From Hymenobacter psoromatis (GTDB lineage Bacteria > Bacteroidota > Bacteroidia > Cytophagales > Hymenobacteraceae), in the NCBI RefSeq assembly GCF_020012125.1, contig NZ_JAIFAG010000001.1, forward strand, positions 4,650,001 to 4,714,000: a stretch of DNA of 64,000 nucleotides, read 5' to 3'. The notes below the pieces were generated by a model. That model did not search any database and had not been told where the DNA came from. It saw only the letters and a list, made by a program, of their open reading frames with translations. Positions within the stretch are counted from its first letter, which is position 1. Each line of letters starts with the position of its first letter. Positions 25,856 through 34,283 of this stretch are shown one piece after another. The position numbers and the translations under genes were made by a program.

Positions 25856-26962
25856 TTACTCGCTTACTGCCGCCGGGTAGTCGGTGTAGCCGTGGGCACC
25901 GGGCACGTAGAAGGTGGCTTTATCACCTTCGGCCAGGGGCGCGTGGTGCTCAAAGCGGGCTACCAGGTCGGGGTTGGCGATGAAGAGCGTGCCGTAGGCC
26001 ACGAGGTCGGCGTCGCCGTCGGCGATTACCTGGTTGCCTTTTTCCTGGTCGAAGCCGCCGTTGATGATGAGCGTGCCCTGGTACATCGGGCGGTAGTGCT
26101 TGGCGATGTGCGGCTCGGCGAACTCGTTCTGGCTCACGTCGGTAAACGGCTCCGAGAGGTGCAGGTAGGCCAGGCCGTAGTCGTTGAGCCGCCGCACAAT
26201 GTAGTCAAACGTCGGGATGGTTTCCGCGTCGAGCGTCGTGCCAAAGAGGCCGTCGAGCGAGGGGTTGAGGCGCGCGCCCACCTTGCCTAGGTCTACCCCG
26301 GCGGCCTTCATGGCATCGAGCACCTCGAAGAAAAACCGGGCGCGGTTCTCAATGGAGCCGCCGTACTCGTCGGTGCGGTGGTTGCTGGTGCCATTGAAAA
26401 ACTGGTGAAACAGGTAGCCGTTCGACGAGTGGATTTCCATGCCATCAAAGCCAGCGGTCAGCGCATTTTGGGCGGCTTGCACGAAGTCGGCCACCGTTTG
26501 CTTGATTTGGGCCGTCGTCATAGCGGCGGGGGCCACCGTGTCCTTCATGCCAGTGGGCGTGTACACCTGGGCGTGGGGGTTGAGAGCCGAGGCCGACAGC
26601 GGCAGGTTGCCATTGAGTAAATCGGGGTGCGACATGCGGCCCACGTGCCAGAGCTGCACGAAAATCGTGCCGCCCAGCTCGTGCACGGCGCTGGTAATCT
26701 TCTGCCAGCCAGCTACTTGCGCCGGCGTGTAGATGCCGGGCACGTTGATGTAGCCCACGGCCTCGCGGCTCACGTAGGTGCCCTCTGTAATAAGGAGGCC
26801 CGCCGCGGCGCGCTGCGAATAGTATTCCACCATCAGGTCGTTAGGCACGCTGCCGGCGTTGTCGGCGCGGCTGCGGGTCATCGGGGCCATCACTACGCGG
26901 TTGCGCAGGTTCAGCTTATCAGTGTGGTAGGGAGTTAAAAGGGATTGCGGAGTCATGGTCAA
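25856..26962 (-). CDS. Old Yellow Enzyme family alkene reductase (NemA-like)
   Basis: The 368-residue flavoprotein has the OYE barrel: RVVMAPMTRSRAD near the N-terminus, VQLWHVGRMSHP, the substrate-binding pair in EIHSSNGYLFHQF, and the FMN phosphate-binding end (IINGGFDQEKGN, GTLFIANPDL). Such cytoplasmic NADPH-dependent enzymes reduce activated C=C bonds, N-ethylmaleimide, nitro compounds and nitrate esters. Length is typical. Met 1 and Met 3 are both possible starts. The gene is followed by a bidirectional terminator and is not obviously in an operon. Confidence 0.9.
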   Translation of the reverse strand: MTMTPQSLLTPYHTDKLNLRNRVVMAPMTRSRADNAGSVPNDLMVEYYSQRAAAGLLITEGTYVSREAVGYINVPGIYTPAQVAGWQKITSAVHELGGTIFVQLWHVGRMSHPDLLNGNLPLSASALNPHAQVYTPTGMKDTVAPAAMTTAQIKQTVADFVQAAQNALTAGFDGMEIHSSNGYLFHQFFNGTSNHRTDEYGGSIENRARFFFEVLDAMKAAGVDLGKVGARLNPSLDGLFGTTLDAETIPTFDYIVRRLNDYGLAYLHLSEPFTDVSQNEFAEPHIAKHYRPMYQGTLIINGGFDQEKGNQVIADGDADLVAYGTLFIANPDLVARFEHHAPLAEGDKATFYVPGAHGYTDYPAAVSE

Positions 26963-27078
26963 AAAACTAAAAAGAAGGGGGTAGCGCGCGCTAGCCGCGC
27001 AAGCGCCTGATAAGCCCGTAGTCCGGTCTTTTGTTTCGTGTTGCTACATTATTTTCCTGCGCCCGGCCGCCGGCCGCT

Positions 27079-27939
27079 TCAGCGCCGGGTGGCCCGCACG
27101 AAGCGTGGCCGTCCCCGAAAATCGGGTAGTTCCGCCACCTCCGCGAACGACTCCGGCCCGAACAGCGCGGCCGTTTCCGCGCTCAGCGCCTCGTTGATTT
27201 CCAGCCAGATGCTACCCCCCGGCCGTAGCAGCGCGGTCGCTAGCGCCGCCAGCCGCCGGTAAAAAAGCAGCGGGTCGGCATCGGGCACAAACAGGGCGGT
27301 GGCGGGCTCCCAGGCCAGCACGTTGGCGCGCATCAGCGCCCGCTCGCTGGCGCGCACGTAGGGCGGGTTGCTCACCAGCACATCGAGGCTGCCGGGGAGC
27401 AGGCTGGCCGGGCTTTCAATCAGAATATCAAGCGTTTGGAACTCGACCAATGGCGCGTAGCGGGCCGCGTTGCTCCGGGCCACGGCCAGCGCCTCGGCCG
27501 AAATATCGACGGCCACGACCCGTGCCGGGGGGGGTAGGGCGCGGGCCAGGGCCAGGGCCAGGCAGCCGCTGCCGGTGCCCACGTCGAGCACCACCAAGCC
27601 CGGCCGGCCGGCGTGGGCGCGGGCCACCAGCTGGGCCAGCTCCTCGGTTTCGGGGCGCGGAATGAGGGTGGCAGGCGTCACGGATAGCTCCATGCCGGCA
27701 AAATGAGCGGTACCCAGCACGTACTGCACCGGCTCGTGGGCCAGCAGGCGGCTCTGAATGGCGGGCAGGCGGGCCGCCACGGCGGCGGGCACCAGAATAT
27801 CGGCCCGCATCCGGCGCTGCAAGGGGCTGATAGTCAGCAATTCCTCTGTTACGAGGGCAGCCAGGGCTTGGGCCTCCGGCGCGGAGTAAATATCTTGCAG
27901 AGCCTGGGCAAGGGTGGTCGTCAGCTGCTGGGTCGTCAT
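27079..27939 (-). CDS. prmC: Release factor glutamine methyltransferase PrmC/HemK
   Basis: A 286-residue class I SAM methyltransferase with an N-terminal helical bundle, the linker IPRPETEELAQLV, SAM motif I (VVLDVGTGSGCLALALA) and the diagnostic NPPY in LDVLVSNPPYVRASE. PrmC methylates the glutamine of the GGQ loop in RF1 and RF2, improving peptide release. It is divergent from ribD with a 77-bp spacer containing two CCCTACCC tracts. Assignment is secure from the motif order and length. Confidence 0.92.
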   Translation of the reverse strand: MTTQQLTTTLAQALQDIYSAPEAQALAALVTEELLTISPLQRRMRADILVPAAVAARLPAIQSRLLAHEPVQYVLGTAHFAGMELSVTPATLIPRPETEELAQLVARAHAGRPGLVVLDVGTGSGCLALALARALPPPARVVAVDISAEALAVARSNAARYAPLVEFQTLDILIESPASLLPGSLDVLVSNPPYVRASERALMRANVLAWEPATALFVPDADPLLFYRRLAALATALLRPGGSIWLEINEALSAETAALFGPESFAEVAELPDFRGRPRFVRATRR

Positions 27940-28016
27940 GGCGGCTGCAAAGATGGTGGCTAGCCTTGCCCCGGCCCTACCCCCCCCGCTGACCCCGGCC
28001 CTACCCTGCCCTGCTT

Positions 28017-29078
28017 ATGCTGCTGCCCGACGACGAATTTTTCATGCGCCGCGCCCTCGACCTGGCGGTGCTGGGGCGGGGCTATGCCCGCCCCAACCCG
28101 CTGGTGGGCTGCGTGGTAGTGGGCCCCACGGGCACCATTCTGGGCGAGGGCTACCACCAGCAGTACGGCGGCCCTCACGCCGAAGTGAACGCCCTGGCCA
28201 GCGTGGCCGACCAGGACCTGCTGCGCCAAAGCCGCGTCTTTGTGACGCTGGAGCCCTGCGCCCACCACGGTAAAACGCCTCCCTGCGCCGACCTGCTCAT
28301 CGCCAAGGGCGTGCCCGAAGTTATCGTCTGCAATGACGACCCTAACCCGCTGGTGGCCGGCCAGGGCCTGGCCCGACTGCGCGCCGCCGGCATCCAAGTC
28401 AGTACCGGCCTGCTGGCTGAAGCCGGCCGCCAGCTCAACCGCCGGTTTTTCACGTTTCAGGAAAAGAAGCGCCCCCACCTGGTGCTGAAGTGGGCCGAGT
28501 CGGCCGATGGGTTTCTGGCTGGCCCGCACTTTCAGCAGGTCCAAATCAGCGGGCCGCAGGCGCAGCTGCTCACTCACCAGTGGCGCACGGAGGAGGCGGC
28601 CATTTTGGTAGGTACCCGCACGGCGTTGCACGACAACCCCCGCCTGAGTGCCCGCGAGTGGCCCGGCCCCCAGCCCGTGCGCCTCACCATCGACAAAAAT
28701 CTGGCCCTACCCCCCAGCCACCACCTGCTCGACGGCTCGCAGTCTACTATCATCTATACCTACCGCGAGCGGGCCGACAAGCCCAACCTGACCTACGTGG
28801 CCCTACCCTTCGCGCCGCCCGGTGCCCCGCCCTCGCCCGACCTGCTGCCCGCCGTGCTCACCGACCTCCACGCCCGCGGCATCCAGTCGGTGCTGGTGGA
28901 GGGTGGCCCCACGGTCCTCAACGCACTCATTAACAGCAATACCTGGGACGAAATCCGGGTTTTCCGTAGTCCCAAGCGCCTGGAGCGCGGCGTGGCTGCG
29001 CCCCGCCTGGGCCTACGCGGCTGGCACAGCCAAGAGCGCGTCGGAGTCGATGAGTTGTTCAGCTATATAAATGAGTAA
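28017..29078 (+). CDS. ribD: Bifunctional riboflavin biosynthesis deaminase/reductase RibD
   Basis: A 353-residue fusion. The N-terminal deaminase (about 1-145) has NPLVGCVVV, the zinc site HAEVNAL, and EPCAHHGKTPPC. The C-terminal reductase (about 150-350) starts at RPHLVLKWAESADG and includes ILVGTRTALHDNPRLSAR and LVEGGPTVLNALI. It converts diaminohydroxyphosphoribosylaminopyrimidine to the ribitylamino-uracil phosphate in riboflavin synthesis. Its stop codon lies within the left arm of the stem-loop at 29070-29129, so transcription probably ends immediately. Confidence 0.93.
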   Translation: MLLPDDEFFMRRALDLAVLGRGYARPNPLVGCVVVGPTGTILGEGYHQQYGGPHAEVNALASVADQDLLRQSRVFVTLEPCAHHGKTPPCADLLIAKGVPEVIVCNDDPNPLVAGQGLARLRAAGIQVSTGLLAEAGRQLNRRFFTFQEKKRPHLVLKWAESADGFLAGPHFQQVQISGPQAQLLTHQWRTEEAAILVGTRTALHDNPRLSAREWPGPQPVRLTIDKNLALPPSHHLLDGSQSTIIYTYRERADKPNLTYVALPFAPPGAPPSPDLLPAVLTDLHARGIQSVLVEGGPTVLNALINSNTWDEIRVFRSPKRLERGVAAPRLGLRGWHSQERVGVDELFSYINE

Positions 29079-29129
29079 TGGGAGTACTGTCGTTCTCGTA
29101 ATAGAACGACAGTACTCCCATTACTCGTT
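29070..29129. terminator. 27-bp stem-loop between ribD and the TerB-like gene
   Basis: Arms 29070-29096 and 29103-29129 pair at 26 of 27 positions with a 6-nt loop. The left arm contains the ribD stop TAA (29076-29078). The downstream gene converges, so this looks like a bidirectional terminator. Confidence 0.75.
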
Positions 29130-29140
29130 ACTTCCACTAC

Positions 29141-30037
29141 TTATTTCCCGAAGAGGCCGCCGAGCAGGCCACCGAGGCCGCTGCCCATGATGCCACCGCC
29201 GCCCGCGCTGGCGGGCTGCGAGTTGGACTGCCCGCCCAGGCCGCCCAACACCGACATGATGGAGCCCAGGCCGCCGCTGCCCATCGAGCCCTGCTGCGGG
29301 TATTGGCTGGCGCTGGCTTGGTTGCCGCCGCCCAGCACGCTGCTCAGCATCCCACCACCCAGCAGGCCGCCGAGCATACCGCCCAAGCTACTGCCGCCGC
29401 CGCCGCCGCTGAGGCTGCCCATCGCGCCGCTCAGCAAGCCGCCCAGGCTACCGCTCTGGCTTTGGGGCTGGCCGCTGTTGCTGCTGCCACCGCCGCCTAT
29501 CACTTTGGAGATAACCATCGGGGCTACTACCCCCAGCAAGCCCGCCATGAGGGCTCCTTTGGGAATGCCCACGTTGCTGAGCTTATCGCCGATGCTGTTC
29601 AAAAAGCCTTCCTTAGCGGGGTCCTGCGGGTTGTGCTGCACGTTAGCGGCCTGGTCAACCACGGTTTCGAGGGTTTGCTTCTGGTCTGGGTTCACGCCGA
29701 GATAGGCAGCCATCTTATCCACCATTTCCTGCTCGCCGGGCGAATAAGTGCCATCGGCACGGGCAAAGCTGATGAGGTCGGTGACGAGCGAGAAACGTAG
29801 GTCGCTGCCTTTCAACTCGTCTAGGTCCTGCTGCACGGTCTGGTTGTCGGCGCTGTCGGCGGCGGTCAATATCCGGCGCGTGGCATCGTCAGAGAGGCCA
29901 GCCTGCTGCGCGAGGTGCTGCAAAAACTCCGCTTCAGGCGCTGTCGCCTGGCGGTCGGCCGTAGCCAGCGCCGCGATGGCGCTGATGTAGGCCGTTTTTT
30001 CGGCATCCGAATAATTCTGAAGCAACTGCGTATCCAT
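29141..30037 (-). CDS. TerB-like protein with glycine-rich C-terminus
   Basis: The 298-residue protein starts with a helical TerB-type domain (residues about 10-135), recognisable from DLISFARADGTYSPGEQEMVDKM. A hydrophobic segment follows (GALMAGLLGVVAPMVISKVIGG), then a low-complexity Gly/Ser/Leu tail of GGLLGG and GGGGSS units to the end, terminating in LFGK. TerB domains occur in tellurite and stress-response proteins and in membrane-linked scaffolds; the tail resembles DUF937-type glycine repeats. No signal peptide is visible. It could associate with the inner membrane through the hydrophobic stretch (inference). Confidence 0.7.
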   Translation of the reverse strand: MDTQLLQNYSDAEKTAYISAIAALATADRQATAPEAEFLQHLAQQAGLSDDATRRILTAADSADNQTVQQDLDELKGSDLRFSLVTDLISFARADGTYSPGEQEMVDKMAAYLGVNPDQKQTLETVVDQAANVQHNPQDPAKEGFLNSIGDKLSNVGIPKGALMAGLLGVVAPMVISKVIGGGGSSNSGQPQSQSGSLGGLLSGAMGSLSGGGGGSSLGGMLGGLLGGGMLSSVLGGGNQASASQYPQQGSMGSGGLGSIMSVLGGLGGQSNSQPASAGGGGIMGSGLGGLLGGLFGK

Positions 30038-30249
30038 GTGAAGAATAAAAAAGATGAAAAAAGAAGCCTGAGGCCCAGCCCGCTCGCTGCCAGCCGTGCC
30101 CGGCCTTGCTAACGGCTACGCCGCGGCGGCGTTGCCTGACTAGCCCTTTTGCGCGCAGCGGGCCGCGTTTCCCAAAAAAATTTAGGGCTGATTGCTACAT
30201 TTTTACCTCGGGCCGCCGGGGTAGCGGGCCGCTTTTTTAGCCGCCCGGC

Positions 30250-30280
30250 TTGGCAATTCCAAAAAAGCCTTGCATCTTTG
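30250..30280 (+). promoter_or_regulatory. Promoter of the tRNA-Val(TAC) gene
   Basis: CATCTTTG at 30273-30280 matches the -7 consensus at 7 of 8 positions and TTG at 30250-30252 is a -33 candidate 20 nt upstream. The tRNA begins 25 nt after the -7 box. Confidence 0.5.
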
Positions 30281-30304
30281 CAGTCCCAAACGGGAATAGC
30301 TCTT

Positions 30305-30379
30305 GGGAGATTAGCTCAGCTGGTTCAGAGCATCTGCCTTACAAGCAGAGGGTCACTGGTTCGAACCCAGTATCTCCCA
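30305..30379 (+). tRNA. tRNA-Val (anticodon TAC)
   Basis: A 75-nt cloverleaf: acceptor GGGAGAT pairs with ATCTCCC, the D arm is TAGCTCAGCTGG, the anticodon stem-loop CTGCCTTACAAGCAG presents TAC, and the T arm contains GGTTCGAACCC. CCA is not encoded. A terminator hairpin follows within 10 bp. Confidence 0.93.
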
Positions 30380-30387
30380 CGTTGAGT

Positions 30388-30423
30388 AACACCCACTTAG
30401 CTACGAAGCTAGCTGGGTGTTTT
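30388..30423 (+). terminator. Terminator of tRNA-Val(TAC)
   Basis: AACACCCA (30388-30395) pairs with TGGGTGTT (30414-30421), with a further AGCT/AGCT inner stem, and runs into TTTT. It lies directly after the tRNA. Confidence 0.75.
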
Positions 30424-30487
30424 GCTTTTAGTTTAAACGTTGATTTAAACAACTACCTTGGCTATACCCACCGAGGCGATAAATTCC

Positions 30488-30565
30488 GGGAGGTTAGCTC
30501 AGTTGGTTTAGAGCGCTTGCTTCACACGCAAGAGGTCGAAGGTTCGAATCCTTTACTTCCCACCA
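30488..30565 (+). tRNA. tRNA-Val (anticodon CAC)
   Basis: Acceptor GGGAGGT pairs with ACTTCCC (one G-T pair). The anticodon arm CTTGCTTCACACGCAAG shows CAC, and the T arm is AGGTTCGAATCCT. Unlike its neighbour this gene appears to encode the 3' CCA (30563-30565). A second hairpin terminator follows. Confidence 0.92.
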
Positions 30566-30572
30566 CTTCAGG

Positions 30573-30608
30573 CAGCCACTTCGCGTCAAGAGCGGAGTGG
30601 CTGTTTTG
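30573..30608 (+). terminator. Terminator of tRNA-Val(CAC)
   Basis: CAGCCACT (30573-30580) pairs with AGTGGCTG (30596-30603) and is followed by TTTT. Each tRNA therefore has its own terminator, implying separate transcription units. Confidence 0.72.
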
Positions 30609-30804
30609 CGTTTGGCTGAAACGCTGGCTTGCACCGGTACTTTGCCAGTACTCGTTCAGAAATAAGTCTCCTTTGCGGTGTTGCTAAGGCTTTTAGAACC
30701 TACAAAGGAGATTGCTACTTCTCAATCTCCTTCCGAATTATTACGCTTGCTACCCCCAAAGTTGCGCGGGTCGTTTATCTCCCCTCCCAGCAATCCCCCG
30801 CCTC

Positions 30805-31650
30805 GTGTTCAAAGCCCGTTTTCGATTTCTGGTGCTGGCCGGCCTGCTCGGCTTTGTGGCCCGGCCAGCGGCGCGCGCCCAGGCGGGCGCTGCCCCGCTG
30901 TGCATCGGCCAGACATTTGCCCTGCCCTCGGCCGTGCTCGGCGAAACGCGCCGCATCAACGTGTATCTGCCGGCTAGCTACACCGACTCGGCCACCGGGC
31001 TACCGGTACTTTATATGCCCGACGGTGGCCTGGGAGAAGATTTTTTGCACGTGGCCGGCTTGGTGCAGGTGCTGACCGGCAACGGCACCATGCGCCCGTT
31101 TATCGTGGTGGGCATCGAGAATACCGAGCGGCGGCGCGACCTAACCGGCCCCACCACCAATGCCGAAGACCAAAAGATAGCCCCCCGCGTGGGCGGCTCG
31201 GCCGCCTTCCGGCAGTTTATCCGCACCGAGCTGATGCCCGCCATCCGGCAGCGCTACCGTACCACGGCCGAAACGGCCATCGTGGGCGAGTCGCTGGCCG
31301 GCTTATTTGTCGTCGAAACGCTGCTGCGGGAGCCCGCGCTGTTTGATACCTACGTAGCGTTCGACCCAAGCCTGTGGTGGAATGACGGGCAGTTGGCGAA
31401 CCAGGCTGCCCAGCAGCTACGTACCTACGCCGGCTCGGCCAAAACCCTGTACGTCGCCTTCAGCCGCGACGCCTTGGGCACGGCCCCCGTGCGGCACTTT
31501 GCCGCCGCGCTCCGGCACGCGCCCCAGCCCGGCCTTAATTGGCACTACCAGGCCCTGCCCGATGAAACGCACGCCACTATCTACCACCCGGCGGCGCTCC
31601 GCGCGTTTCGCCTCGTTTTTAAGCCCCGCCCGGTTCTTCCGGCAAAATAA
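30805..31650 (+). CDS. Secreted esterase of the enterochelin-esterase/esterase D type
   Basis: Started at GTG 30805 the 281-residue protein has a signal peptide (FLVLAGLLGFVARPAARAQ). The alpha/beta-hydrolase core shows RRINVYLPASYTD, LPVLYMPDGG, VVGIENTERRRDLTGPT, nucleophile elbow GESLAG (S163), AFDPSLWW and the late histidine DETHATIYHPA. This set of motifs marks the family that includes Fes-like, IroE-like and acetyl/feruloyl esterases. A paralogue with the same motif order is encoded at 51773-53020. The natural ester substrate is not evident. Confidence 0.82.
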   Translation: MFKARFRFLVLAGLLGFVARPAARAQAGAAPLCIGQTFALPSAVLGETRRINVYLPASYTDSATGLPVLYMPDGGLGEDFLHVAGLVQVLTGNGTMRPFIVVGIENTERRRDLTGPTTNAEDQKIAPRVGGSAAFRQFIRTELMPAIRQRYRTTAETAIVGESLAGLFVVETLLREPALFDTYVAFDPSLWWNDGQLANQAAQQLRTYAGSAKTLYVAFSRDALGTAPVRHFAAALRHAPQPGLNWHYQALPDETHATIYHPAALRAFRLVFKPRPVLPAK

Positions 31651-31710
31651 GGCAGGCCCGGCCGGAAGGTAGCCCGCTCCCTGGCCGGCACCGCGCCCGA
31701 ATCCAGGCCG

Positions 31711-31718
31711 TAACTTTG
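31711..31718 (+). promoter_or_regulatory. -7 promoter box of the transglutaminase fusion gene
   Basis: TAACTTTG is a perfect TAnnTTTG match, 24 bp before ATG 31743. Confidence 0.5.
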
Positions 31719-31742
31719 TGATTTATTACCAGTTCCGCATTT

Positions 31743-33239
31743 ATGAAACTTGTCCTGCTGGCCGCCGCTGCGCTGCTGCTCACGGCCGCCGCGCCAGCCT
31801 CTACCGCTCCGGCGGCGAAGCGTAGCCGCACCTTCCGGCTCACGTGCCGGGCCACGGTGCCTGTGCCGCCCGCCGGCACCAAGGCGCTGGACTTTTGGAT
31901 GCCCGTGCCCCACGACGATAAAAGCCAAGATGTACGCGAGCTGAAAATTGACGCCTCCGCGCCAGTTCGCATTCGGAAAGCTGGTGACCAGCCTACAAAT
32001 GTCCCTAACTATACCATCGAAACCGACCAGTACGGCAACCATATCCTGCACTTAGTAGTGCTGGCCGCGAAGGAGGTACAGCCTGGTATGACATCGCAAA
32101 ACTGGGCGAAGTTGCCGGCCGCACCCATCGCGCCACTTACCGTCACGCTCACGGCCCTCGTCACGCGGCGCGAGCACTTAAACCTGCGCGCCACCGACGA
32201 CCGCGCCCCCGCCGAAATCGAGGCCCAAGACCCCAATCTGGCCCGCTGGCTGGCCCCCGACCGCCTCGTGCCCCTCGATTTCAAGATTAAAGCCCAGGCC
32301 CAGGCCGTGGTGGACCAGGCCGGGGCCAAAACCGACCTGCAAAAGGCCCGCGCCATCTACGAGCACGTGGTGAGCACCGTGACCTACGATAAAACCGGCC
32401 AGGGCTGGGGCCGCGGCGATATTTACTATGCCTGCGACGCACGGCGGGGTAATTGTACTGATTTTCATGCCATTGTGATTGGCTACTGCCGGGCGCTGGG
32501 CATTCCGGCGCGCTTTAGCATTGGCTTGCCTCTACCCCCCCAGCGCGGCCAAGGCGAGGTGAAGGGCTACCACTGCTGGGCCGAATTCTTTACCAAGGAA
32601 ACCGGCTGGGTGCCCGTCGATGCCTCCGAGGCGGCCAAGGACCCCAGCCGCCGCACCTACTTCTTTGGCGCGCACGACGAAAACCGCGTCGAGTTTACCC
32701 GTGGGCGCGACCTGACGCTAGCGCCCCGGCAGGCCGGCCCACCGCTCAACTACTTCGTGTACCCCTATGCCGAGGCCGACGGCCAGCCGCTGGACGTGGC
32801 GCACACGTATCTTTTTGAGGATGAGGCCCGCCCCACTGGTGTGGTGACTCCGACTAAGGATAAGGCCACCAAGCTGATTTTCGTGTACAACGCCGACGGC
32901 GGTACACTCAACGGCTTCAAGGACATGCTGCACAAGACCATTGCGCCCAGCAGCTACGAGTGCGCGCTGTGCGCCAAAACCTACGCCTTCAGCGGGATGC
33001 GCGCCGAGTGGAAGCAGGCCGTGGCCGGCCTGCCGCTACCCGCCGAGTTTCTGCACCGCGACCAGTTTCGGGCGGCCTACCCCGCCCTGGCCGAGCATAC
33101 GCTGCCCGCAGCCTTCAGCGTCGATGCGGCCGGCAAGCTCACGCCCTTCATCAGCACCCAGGAAATGAACGACCTGAGCCTGAACGACCTCATCGCCCTC
33201 ACTCAGAAGCGGGCCGATGCGCTGGTAGCAGCGCAGTAG
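31743..33239 (+). CDS. Secreted transglutaminase-like protein fused to a C-terminal CxxC module
   Basis: A 498-residue protein with a signal peptide. Residues about 30-340 form a transglutaminase-like protease domain with the triad C238 (RRGNCTDFHA), H277 (GYHCWAEFF) and D293 (PVDASEA). After a linker, residues about 377-450 form a separate module: KLIFVYNADGGTLNGFKDML, then YECALCAKTYAFSGM with C407/C410, then EWKQAV and PAEFLHRDQFRAAYP. I know similar modules as stand-alone uncharacterised bacterial proteins, so the fusion is unusual. The transglutaminase domain could act as a cysteine protease or amidase on a secreted peptide; the attached module may be redox- or metal-linked through its CxxC (inference). 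Confidence 0.78.
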   Translation: MKLVLLAAAALLLTAAAPASTAPAAKRSRTFRLTCRATVPVPPAGTKALDFWMPVPHDDKSQDVRELKIDASAPVRIRKAGDQPTNVPNYTIETDQYGNHILHLVVLAAKEVQPGMTSQNWAKLPAAPIAPLTVTLTALVTRREHLNLRATDDRAPAEIEAQDPNLARWLAPDRLVPLDFKIKAQAQAVVDQAGAKTDLQKARAIYEHVVSTVTYDKTGQGWGRGDIYYACDARRGNCTDFHAIVIGYCRALGIPARFSIGLPLPPQRGQGEVKGYHCWAEFFTKETGWVPVDASEAAKDPSRRTYFFGAHDENRVEFTRGRDLTLAPRQAGPPLNYFVYPYAEADGQPLDVAHTYLFEDEARPTGVVTPTKDKATKLIFVYNADGGTLNGFKDMLHKTIAPSSYECALCAKTYAFSGMRAEWKQAVAGLPLPAEFLHRDQFRAAYPALAEHTLPAAFSVDAAGKLTPFISTQEMNDLSLNDLIALTQKRADALVAAQ

Positions 33240-33275
33240 TTTCTGAGCTGTTGGCTGATAAGGCGTGAGGAAAAT

Positions 33276-33332
33276 CAGCCAAGGAAGAACGTTAGGCAGA
33301 CCGCAGGGAAGCCTGACGTTCTTCCTTGGCTG
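33276..33332. terminator. 22-bp stem-loop between convergent genes
   Basis: Arms 33276-33297 and 33311-33332 pair at 21 of 22 positions with a 13-nt loop, between the transglutaminase fusion (+) and the Dps-like pseudogene (-). Confidence 0.7.
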
Positions 33333-33375
33333 TTAAAAGACAACTTTGGCTAATGGCCCTTAAGTCCTGACAGCT

Positions 33376-34035
33376 TTACTGCTGCATAACGCGGAATTTC
33401 CACACTTGCTTATCCAGCTGGTAGCTTAGGTCCTGAAGCTGATTGGACGTTACTTCATCCACCTTACTCAGATGTGCGATGCGCTCGCGCTTGGCCACGG
33501 TGTTGATGCGCTCGGTCATCAGGATGAGTACTTGCTTGTCGGAGAGGTAGCCGCCGGGGTAATTGTCGAGGTTGGCGGTGGCGGCCACTACGCTGGTGCG
33601 GCCGTCCACGGGGTGGCCCACTTGCAGGATGCGCTCGGCCAGGAGGTCGGTGTACTTGAGGTAGGTGTTGGCGTTTTGCTGCAGCTGCTCGTGCAACGAC
33701 AGGTAGAGGGGGCCGCGTAGGTTCCAGTGGCTCTGTTTCGAGTCGTGGTAGAGTTGCAGCAGCTCCAGGTGGCCTGAATGTCGTCGGTCGTGGGCTGGCG
33801 CTTGTCGGCCTCCACGGGGATGAGCGGGTCGGCGGCGGGGTTGCGGTACTCGAGCTTACCGTTGGTTTCGCCGGGCGGGTTGGCCGTGTTATGGGGGCGG
33901 GGGTAGCGGGCACGGTGTTGGCCCCGGAATTGGTGGTGTTGCCGACGTTGTTGCCGCGCCGGTTTTGGGCGGTAGCCTCGCGCGGGGCGGTCAGGGTCAG
34001 CAGCGCAGCGGCCACGGCAAGAGGTAAATTTTCAT
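33376..34035 (-). pseudogene. Exported Dps-like ferritin gene with three frameshifts
   Basis: ATG 34035 begins MKIYL, but the rest of the signal peptide (AVAAALLTLTAPREATAQ) is in another frame after about 34018. A second shift lies in the C-rich run around 33893-33905, leading into NGKLEYRNPAADPLIPVEAD. A third near 33771-33779 leads into LELLQLYHDSKQSHWNLRGP. The final frame reads to 33376 through LHEQLQQN, YLKYTDLLAERIL, GHPVDGR and WKFRVMQQ. HWNLRGP with the following LHE matches the ferroxidase region of Dps family proteins. Reassembled, it would be a Dps-like protein of about 215 residues with a signal peptide, odd for a family normally cytoplasmic. Three indels in 300 bp suggest either real decay or a local sequence-quality problem. 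Confidence 0.72.
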
Positions 34036-34283
34036 GAAAAAGAAAACGAGTGAAGCAGTAGCTGGCAGGATGTCAACTAGCTTTCGGAGTTGGTGGATAG
34101 CCCTTTAACGAGAGGATTTCTTAGTATTTTCTGAGTAAAAAATTAAGATTTGCTTAAAAAACCGGCCCTACCACCCGCCGAAGTATCCAAACGCCGGCCT
34201 GGCCGTTAGGAACTCTCCGGCAGGGAGTTGCCCTACCCCCCCTTCGCCCACCACCCCGTGCTACGCATCTAATCGCCCCGCCC

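Noticed and set aside
30305..30565. tRNA-Val genes as an integration site for a genomic island
   Set aside because: No integrase, no direct repeat of the tRNA 3' end and no change in base composition were seen nearby.
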